Position numbers and translations under genes: made by a program. 53,614 bases of DNA from Candidatus Woesearchaeota archaeon (lineage in GTDB: Archaea; Nanobdellota; Nanobdellia; SCGC-AAA011-G17; GW2011-AR20), in the NCBI GenBank assembly GCA_016203115.1, contig JACQNJ010000031.1, positions 1 to 53,614 of the forward strand, written 5' to 3'. This document shows positions 48,340-53,614 of the stretch, in pieces. The notes beneath the pieces were generated by a model. It ran no database searches. It saw only the letters and a program-made list of their open reading frames with translations, and was not told where the DNA came from. Every line of letters begins with the position of its first letter. Position 1 is the stretch's first letter.

Positions 48340-48484
48340 AATATTTATAAACCAAATAAGAGATAAATAGAAAAATTCCAAGGATAAACCCAATAAAAAC
48401 ATCTTTTAATTCAAAATTGCCAATTAAAACATTTATTACTAAAAAAGTTATTAAAGCACTTATGATAAAAAGTCTAATTCCCAT
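48320..48484 (-). CDS. Small 54-residue two-helix membrane protein coupled to alaS
   Basis: The ATG shares one base with the AlaRS stop codon (TAATG), so it is translated by reinitiation right after AlaRS. It encodes two hydrophobic helices (about 4-22 and 29-48) with a short polar turn (NFELKD) and a basic end (KYFKRTRG). No family is recognised. Its tail overlaps the SpoIIM-like gene's end by 20 bases on the other strand. Confidence 0.6.
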   Translation of the reverse strand: MGIRLFIISALITFLVINVLIGNFELKDVFIGFILGIFLFISYLVYKYFKRTRG

Positions 48485-50223
48485 TATTCCAAAACAGCTT
48501 TAATCCTCCTGATTCCAGCTGCAATTCCCTCTTCCTTGACAATTTTAAATTTACCAAGCTCAGAGGTATTCTCAACATGGGGTCCAGTGCAGAATTCTTT
48601 GGAAAATCGACCAATGGAGTAAACTTTTACTTTATCGGGATATTTTTGGTCAAAGAAATGCAAAGCTCCGCTTTTTTTAGCTTCATCCAGGGGCATCTCT
48701 TCATAAACAACTTCTATGCTGTCATTAATCTGTTTATTCACTAGATTTTCAACTTTTTTTATTTCTTCTTTAGTCATTTTGCCATGATGAGTAAAATCAA
48801 ACCTTAGTCTTTCTGGGGTAATGTTGGACCCTTTTTGCTGTACCTGCTCCCCTAAAATTAATCTTAAAGCCTGATGTAGTAGATGTGTGGAAGTATGCAG
48901 TTTTTTAGCCCCATAAGAATGATCAGCCAATCCTGAAGCAAATCTCCTTTCAGTAGAAGCTCTGCTTAAACTTTGATGTTTAGTTAATTCCTTATAGAAT
49001 CCAATCTCATCAACTTCTAATTTTTTCTCTTGAGCCAAATCTTTGATTATTTCTAAAGGAAATCCGAAGCTCTGATACAAATCAAAAGCAAATTTTCCAG
49101 GTATAACTCTCTCAACCCCCCCAATATTCCTTTCAAATTCTCTCAACCCTTTTTCTAAAGTAGCTTGAAATTTTTCCTCTTCTTTCTCCAACTCTCCAAA
49201 AATAAAATGCTCATTACCGTTTAGCTCGGGGTAAGCATCTGAATACTGTTTGATGACAACCTCAGCAACACTAGACAATGAAACCTCAATTCCCATATTT
49301 TTTGCATGCCTGTAAGCTCTTCTTATCAGTTTTCTTAGGACATATCCTTGCTCAACATTACTAGGCAATACCCTCTCAGCTAAAATAAAACTTACTGCTC
49401 TCACATGGTCAGCAATAATCCTTTCAGATCTTTCATTTTTAGTTTTAGCAAGAATTCTTATTCTTTTGATTATGGGCTCGAACAAATCAGTCTCATAAAC
49501 AGATTTTTTATTTTGCAAGACAACACACACCCTCTCAACGCCCATACCAGTATCAACATTTTTTTGGTTTAGTTGCACAATTTTGCCCTCTTCTAGTTTG
49601 TTATACTCCATAAAGACATCATTCCATATTTCTACGAATGTTTTGCAATTTTCAGGGTCTTGGGTTTTTCTCGGTTTTTCATCAGAATTCCAGTAAAACA
49701 TCTCAGAATCAGGTCCGCAAGGCCCGGTTTTTCCAGCAGGCCCCCACCAATTATCTTTTTTTCCTAAAAAGAAAATGTGATCCTTTTCTACCCCTACTGA
49801 ATTCCAAATTTTTGCAGCCTCTTCGTCTTTCGGAGCATCATTATCTCCTTTAAAGCAAGTCACATACAGCTTACTCTTAGGAATCTTAAGCTCCTTTGTC
49901 AAAAACTCATATGACCAGCTTAGGGCTTCTTTTTTAAAATAGTCTCCTAAGCTCCAATTTCCAAGCATCTGAAAAAAAGTTAGATGATTCTCATCTCCAA
50001 CTTCATCAATATCTACAGTTCTTACGCACTTCTGTACATTAACTAACCTTTTACCCTTAGGGTGCGGCTCTCCTAGTAAAAAAGGGACTAAAGGATGCAT
50101 TCCAGCAGTTGTGAACAAGACAGTAGGATCATTTTCAGGGACTAAAGGAGCAGAAGGAATAATAGAGTGTCCTTTAGACTTGAAAAAGTCCAAATATTTC
50201 TTAATAACTTCATTTGATTTCAT
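48484..50223 (-). CDS. alaS: Alanyl-tRNA synthetase, short form lacking C-Ala domain
   Basis: The catalytic core has motif 2 around HLTFFQMLGNWSLGD (80-94), WGPAGKTGPCGP (160-171) and motif 3 DTGMGVERV (224-232). The editing domain holds the zinc/catalytic residues His443 and His447 (HTSTH), and Cys545 and His549 (CTGPH). At 579 residues it ends right after the editing domain, without the oligomerisation/C-Ala part of usual 870-900 residue AlaRS. The sequence is bacterial-like, so transfer from bacteria (for example CPR-type) is possible. A TATA box (TTATTTAAAG) lies about 25 bases upstream. Confidence 0.95.
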   Translation of the reverse strand: MKSNEVIKKYLDFFKSKGHSIIPSAPLVPENDPTVLFTTAGMHPLVPFLLGEPHPKGKRLVNVQKCVRTVDIDEVGDENHLTFFQMLGNWSLGDYFKKEALSWSYEFLTKELKIPKSKLYVTCFKGDNDAPKDEEAAKIWNSVGVEKDHIFFLGKKDNWWGPAGKTGPCGPDSEMFYWNSDEKPRKTQDPENCKTFVEIWNDVFMEYNKLEEGKIVQLNQKNVDTGMGVERVCVVLQNKKSVYETDLFEPIIKRIRILAKTKNERSERIIADHVRAVSFILAERVLPSNVEQGYVLRKLIRRAYRHAKNMGIEVSLSSVAEVVIKQYSDAYPELNGNEHFIFGELEKEEEKFQATLEKGLREFERNIGGVERVIPGKFAFDLYQSFGFPLEIIKDLAQEKKLEVDEIGFYKELTKHQSLSRASTERRFASGLADHSYGAKKLHTSTHLLHQALRLILGEQVQQKGSNITPERLRFDFTHHGKMTKEEIKKVENLVNKQINDSIEVVYEEMPLDEAKKSGALHFFDQKYPDKVKVYSIGRFSKEFCTGPHVENTSELGKFKIVKEEGIAAGIRRIKAVLE

Positions 50224-50258
50224 GGAAATACCTCACTCAAAAGACTTTAAATAAGTTA

Positions 50259-50280
50259 TGGGATGAAATACCCCATCCCA
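50259..50280. repeat. 7-bp inverted repeat between alaS and nreA
   Basis: TGGGATG and CATCCCA are separated by eight bases, in the divergent gap between the AlaRS and NreA genes, just upstream of the AlaRS TATA box. The strand toward alaS also reads GGTATTTC twice (about 50228 and 50266). It may be an operator for a regulator of one or both genes. Confidence 0.45.
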
Positions 50281-50377
50281 GGCATAGTAATTTTTTAAAA
50301 AATTAAGTTTTTCAGGTTATAGGAATATATTATAATGGTTGGAAACATATTAATACTTTCTTATCTTATAATACATA

Positions 50378-51610
50378 ATGCCCGTCTATCCAAAATTTAT
50401 CTCGAAAAAAGAACTCCAGAAAATTATCCAGAATAATTACATTGGATTTGAAAAGATTATAAAGTGGGATAAGCAGGATTTTTTCGGCTCAAGTCCGCCC
50501 ACAATCTTCATCGGAAGTAAATTAAGTTATCCTAAAGTAAACGTAGGGATTCTAAGCCCTCCAGAAGAGACAGAAGATGCATGGATACATGATGCGCAGA
50601 CTTTCTGGCCTCAAACAGATTTCACAATTAATGACATAATAAGGTTAAGGTCTGCCTTAATTAACTCTAGGTTCACAACAAATGTAAAAGCCTTCAAAAG
50701 TGGCAGTAAATTCTTAGATATTGCCCAGGAAATAGGCATTGGCAGCAAGCCTGTTGATATTGAGGTCTATCTTAAGAAAAAACCAAACTTAACAACAAGC
50801 TTTGATAATGTACGATTGCCAATGGGTCCTTCTGTTGGATTGGAAAAAGTAAAAATAACAGAGAATGTAAAAGTAAATCCAAAAGTAGAAAAGGTGATAT
50901 CAGACACAGATTTCAAGGCAAATGAAGCTTCATACTATCTTTTCAATAAAGGGATTGATGAGCATGCAATATCCCAATTATTAACCATTGGAGTTCTAGG
51001 ATTAAAAAAGAACAGAAAACTAGTTCCAACTAGATTTTCAATAACTGCAACAGATGACAATATAGGGAAAAATATAATAAATGAAATAAAAGGTTATAAT
51101 CCAATAGAGGATTTCAGAATTTACGAAGGAAATTATTTTGGAAATTATTATTACATTCTGATGTTTCCAGGTGTTTTCAATTATGAGTTGTTTGAAGGAT
51201 ATATGCCAAGGAGCAGCTGGAATCCTAATTCAGAAGAAATAAAATGGGCAACAGATTCTGAAACTCATTTTGGAAGAAAAACCTATGCTTCTAATTGTGT
51301 TGGCGGCTACTATGCAGCTCGTCTTCCGATTTTACAATTTTTAAAACAAATGAAAAGACAAGCATCAGTTTTAGTAATAAGGTTTGAAACAGAAGAATAT
51401 TATGCTGCACTTGGAGTCTGGGTTGTAAGGTCAGCAGCAAGAAAAACATTAAGCAACAAAGAAAGAACTTTTGATTCCAAAGAAAACATGTTAAAATATC
51501 TAAAAGCAGTTATCTATGGAAAGTTTAATTATGATCTTAATATTATTCTTAAAAGAAGTATAATGATAAATAGCATCTTAAAACAAAAAAATCTTTACCA
51601 ATTTGTATAA
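50378..51610 (+). CDS. nreA: DNA repair protein NreA
   Basis: The protein shows the archaeal Nre pattern: DFFGSSPPTIFIGSKLSYPKVNVGILSPP (about 34-62), VNPKVEKVISDTDFKANEA and the C-terminal RTFDSKENMLKYL region. Its final residues QKNLYQFV match a PCNA-interacting QxxLxxF box, as in haloarchaeal NreA, which links repair to the sliding clamp. The N-terminal zinc finger present in many Nre proteins is absent here. Confidence 0.92.
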   Translation: MPVYPKFISKKELQKIIQNNYIGFEKIIKWDKQDFFGSSPPTIFIGSKLSYPKVNVGILSPPEETEDAWIHDAQTFWPQTDFTINDIIRLRSALINSRFTTNVKAFKSGSKFLDIAQEIGIGSKPVDIEVYLKKKPNLTTSFDNVRLPMGPSVGLEKVKITENVKVNPKVEKVISDTDFKANEASYYLFNKGIDEHAISQLLTIGVLGLKKNRKLVPTRFSITATDDNIGKNIINEIKGYNPIEDFRIYEGNYFGNYYYILMFPGVFNYELFEGYMPRSSWNPNSEEIKWATDSETHFGRKTYASNCVGGYYAARLPILQFLKQMKRQASVLVIRFETEEYYAALGVWVVRSAARKTLSNKERTFDSKENMLKYLKAVIYGKFNYDLNIILKRSIMINSILKQKNLYQFV

Positions 51611-51676
51611 ATATATATTACATTCACTAGTCAACTGGATAACCTTGCGTACCAGCTTTATAAATGTTAATATTTT

Positions 51677-51963
51677 ATGAATTAAAAACTGGAATCAGAC
51701 AAAGCTTTAGTTGTTTTTCAGGGAAAACAAATAAGAAGAACCTAGTTTAATGAGGAATGGTGGTTTGTATTAGGGGACATTGTGCTTGTTCTAACAGATT
51801 CAAAAGACCATAACAGTATATTAATAAGATGAGGGAAAGAGACGAAGAGCTTTCTAAAGGGTGGGTACAATTTGTACATACCATTCCAATAACCCCAAAA
51901 GAAAATTATCTTGAAGAGCCGGAAATTCATAAAAGAAAAGGACTAAAAAATAGAATTATTTAA
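51677..51963 (+). pseudogene. Decayed Bro-N/DinD-like (DNA-damage-inducible/antirepressor) gene
   Basis: In one frame, after an immediate stop, the reading is ALVVFQGKQIRRT, stop, FNEEWWFVLGDIVLVLTDSKDH, which matches the start of Bro-N/DinD proteins (FQGKxIRRxxHNEEWWF, DVIxVLTDS). In a shifted frame the sequence continues DEELSKGWVQFVHTIPI, another conserved stretch of the same family, to a stop at 51961. Two stops, a frameshift and missing middle parts show a dead gene. These proteins occur in phages and mobile elements. A TATA-like TTTATAAATG lies just upstream. Confidence 0.7.
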
Positions 51964-52183
51964 TTTCTATTAACTTCTCCTTACTTCTTAACCCAGAAAC
52001 TATCCTTACTTTTTTGCCACTTGTTTTACTTAAGAATTTAATAATTTCTTTATTAGCTTTATTGTCTTCAGCCTTTGCTTTTATTCTAACATTATAACCT
52101 TTTTTTAGTTCATCATATCCAATAACCTCATTTTTCTTAGAATTAGCCTTAACAATTATTTTAAACTTACTAGGAAATTCCAT
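51956..52183 (-). CDS. DUF167 (YggU-like) family protein
   Basis: A complete 75-residue DUF167 protein: FKIIVKANSKKNEVIGYDE at the start, the central YNVRIKAKAEDNKANKEIIKFLSK signature and a closing KVRIVSGLRSKEKLIEI. The small alpha/beta fold is found in all domains; function is unknown. Its end overlaps the decayed Bro-N gene by eight bases on the other strand. Confidence 0.92.
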   Translation of the reverse strand: MEFPSKFKIIVKANSKKNEVIGYDELKKGYNVRIKAKAEDNKANKEIIKFLSKTSGKKVRIVSGLRSKEKLIEIK

Positions 52184-52255
52184 AACAAATAAAACAGAAA
52201 TCTACTTAAATATTATTCTATAATTAATAATAACGATTTAAGGGGGGATAAAAAT

Positions 52256-52660
52256 ATGTGTTTAAGTAAATTAGATAAGTACAGTACATGGGCTCCTTTA
52301 TTCTTAAGGCTCGCATTAGGTGCAGTCTTTATAGCACATGGAGCAGATAAACTATTTGGTGGAATCCCAGGAACAGCCCAATTTTTTGCAGGTTTGAGTA
52401 TACCTTTACCAGGAATAGCAGCTTGGGTAGTAGCATTAGTAGAATTCTTTGGAGGTATAGCTTTAGTAATTGGATTGTTCACAAGATACGCTGGTTTATT
52501 GTTGGCAGTAAATATGTTAGTAGCTCTATTTACAGCTCATTTAAAGGATGGAGTCTTTACAAACTACGAGCTTCCAATGGTGCTCTTAGCAGGAGCTATT
52601 GCCTTAACTCTTAGAGGTTCAGGCAAACTAGCAATAGACAATTATCTAAAAATAGGCTAA
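52256..52660 (+). CDS. DoxX family membrane protein
   Basis: Four membrane helices, with the DoxX pattern LFLRLALGAVFIAHGADKLFGG (about 15-36), AWVVALVEFFGGIALVIGLFTRYAG (about 56-80) and ALTLRGSGKLAIDNYL at the end. DoxX-like proteins are quinone- or thiosulfate-linked redox membrane proteins; the substrate here is unknown. An AAGGGGGG sequence lies eight bases before the ATG, an unusually strong leader for this genome. Confidence 0.92.
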   Translation: MCLSKLDKYSTWAPLFLRLALGAVFIAHGADKLFGGIPGTAQFFAGLSIPLPGIAAWVVALVEFFGGIALVIGLFTRYAGLLLAVNMLVALFTAHLKDGVFTNYELPMVLLAGAIALTLRGSGKLAIDNYLKIG

Positions 52661-52680
52661 AAGCCTTTTTTTCTTTTTTT
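52654..52680 (+). terminator. Hairpin plus T-tract terminator after DoxX
   Basis: AGGCT and AGCCT pair around an AAA loop, overlapping the DoxX stop codon, and are followed by about 15 bases nearly all T. The stem is short, but the T-tract is the strongest terminator-like signal seen in the window. Confidence 0.7.
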
Positions 52681-52788
52681 AATCTAATCTTATCAAAGAG
52701 AAATAGAAAAAAGTTTTTTGTTTGTTACTGGAAATAAAGCATTTAAAAATAAAAAAGGAGTATTGTTTATAGAAAAATAAAAGAGAGT

Positions 52789-52875
52789 TTAGCAAAACTC
52801 ACAAACATTTTTTTTCTTGCTCTTCATAGTCTTTTTCTTTGAAGAAGATTTTTTCATAGTTTTAACCTTTGGCAT
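52789..52875 (-). CDS. 28-residue Lys/Ser-rich peptide with C-terminal CxxC
   Basis: A GAGGTGAT ribosome-binding site precedes the ATG, and an upstream AAATATTTAAAC fits a TATA box. The peptide starts MPKVKTMKKSSSKKK, has 12 lysines in 28 residues and ends CEFC. The tail could bind a metal or a nucleic acid. It is too short for automatic gene finders but has all the signals of a translated gene. Confidence 0.5.
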   Translation of the reverse strand: MPKVKTMKKSSSKKKTMKSKKKNVCEFC

Positions 52876-52938
52876 TAACATCACCTCTTAAATTTGTAAG
52901 GTTATTTTGTTTAAATATTTATGCCTTGACTCCACGTA

Positions 52939-53475
52939 TTATTCTCTATATCCTCCTTTAGTCGTCATTTGGCTTACCAGACTTACCAAACTGCGATACT
53001 CATTTCCTTCTGGGGTATCAAAAGAGCAGTATTCTGAAACTACATGGTATCTGTCATCTAGGCTTATAGTTAGACTGGTTTCAGAAGCATCATAACAGTC
53101 AAGTCTCTTTAACTCTTTAGGGAGATTAAAGAAATTACCCGATTCTATCCTGCTAACCAACAATAACATATCTTCCTTGCTTAGTCTTCCCTTTTCTATT
53201 AACACTTTTCCAAGTGGATTATAACTACCCATTTCTTTCTCAAAAGTTCCATCTCCGTTTATTTGGATAGTTAGTCCCCTCACCTCAAACCCACCAGATC
53301 TTGTATACCTAAAGACGAATTCACGATCTATAAATTCTGTAGTAAACTCTTCTTCGGAAATGCAACAAAGAGTGTAAATTCTAGGATTAAAATAATATGC
53401 ATAAGCAATAAAAGCAGAGAATACAATTACTAGTAATCCTAAGCCAATCAAGCCTATTTTTAGGTATTTATTCAT
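52939..53475 (-). CDS. Hypothetical membrane-anchored protein
   Basis: A single N-terminal helix (about 5-28) anchors a 150-residue extracytoplasmic domain with strands such as GGFEVRGLTIQINGDGTFEKEMG and a C-terminal DCYDASETSLTISLDDRYHVV part. A neighbouring Cys pair (CCISEEEF) sits just after the anchor. The pattern resembles DUF6438-like beta-domains, but this is not certain. Confidence 0.6.
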   Translation of the reverse strand: MNKYLKIGLIGLGLLVIVFSAFIAYAYYFNPRIYTLCCISEEEFTTEFIDREFVFRYTRSGGFEVRGLTIQINGDGTFEKEMGSYNPLGKVLIEKGRLSKEDMLLLVSRIESGNFFNLPKELKRLDCYDASETSLTISLDDRYHVVSEYCSFDTPEGNEYRSLVSLVSQMTTKGGYRE

Positions 53476-53614
53476 GCGGTTCTGTTAACTTAAATAATGA
53501 TGATTAATCATTACTTATGGAATTTTGATAAAATTCTTAGATTATTTGATGTATGCTGATAACTTCATGAGGGATAACTCTCGGCCTCATTAGATTCCTT
53601 CTTGGGGCTTACCC

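Noticed and set aside
51742-51930. 62-codon minus-strand frame after nreA
   Set aside because: The opposite strand holds recognisable Bro-N/DinD blocks, so this frame is the antisense of a pseudogene.
1-53614. CRISPR array or cas genes
   Set aside because: No regularly spaced direct repeats of 25-40 bases and no Cas-like protein were seen anywhere in the window.

Overview
The window is strongly AT-rich archaeal DNA and almost certainly belongs to a small-genome DPANN archaeon of the Woesearchaeota/Pacearchaeota/Nanoarchaeota type. Supporting signs are archaeal and eukaryotic-type ribosomal proteins (eL14, eL19, eL32, eL34, eS4), a histone, RNase P Rpp29, prefoldin alpha, an EMC3/TMCO1-like insertase, aTrm56 and NreA. 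TATA boxes typically lie about 25 bases before the start codon. The primase is a single polypeptide joining the catalytic PriS domain to a PriL-like Fe-S domain, as in Nanoarchaeum. Five of the six tRNA genes appear to be interrupted by introns.

Layout. 1-600: debris of a mobile element (DUF2080 protein, hairpin, transposase-like ends). 600-5150: an atypical kinase, the fused primase, and a two-gene operon for a secreted PKD/transglutaminase-like protein and a membrane-anchored partner. 5160-19800: the S10/spc ribosomal superoperon on the minus strand, uL3 through SecY, the EMC3-like protein, eL34, eL14 and prefoldin alpha; the adenylate and cytidylate kinase genes usually found there are absent. 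19800-20000: a divergent control region with a candidate structured RNA. 20000-27000: histone plus an unknown partner, a VapBC pair, a zinc-ribbon protein, intron-bearing tRNA-Gln and tRNA-Glu, a degenerate GHKL ATPase, a HEPN-MNT pair, an orphan facing a divergent MutS-like ATPase, and an aspartoacylase-like peptidase.

27500-35400: a small membrane protein, a cupredoxin lipoprotein, KsgA, tRNA-Gly, MetRS and tRNA-Ile, then an unusual operon (membrane-linked winged helix, unknown 394-residue protein, DapF-like epimerase, VanX-like D,D-dipeptidase), a free-standing LAGLIDADG endonuclease and tRNA-Asn. 35400-44500: Trm56, an orphan, SecF-SecD, an NDP-sugar pyrophosphorylase, an intron-bearing tRNA (Ser or Arg), an AI-2E transporter, a RimK/aspartic-protease/flavin-reductase operon and Dph6. 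44460-53614: HAD phosphatase, a VKOR-thioredoxin-CcdA thiol operon, SpoIIM-like protein, a short AlaRS with a hidden coupled 54-residue membrane protein, NreA, a decayed Bro-N/DinD gene, DUF167, DoxX, a 28-residue Lys-rich peptide and an anchored hypothetical.

The core is translation and Sec secretion. Around it sit thiol-redox, toxin-antitoxin and possible D-amino-acid functions, with several lone, arginine-rich proteins of unknown family. Calls were made by reading the sequence; no database search was run.
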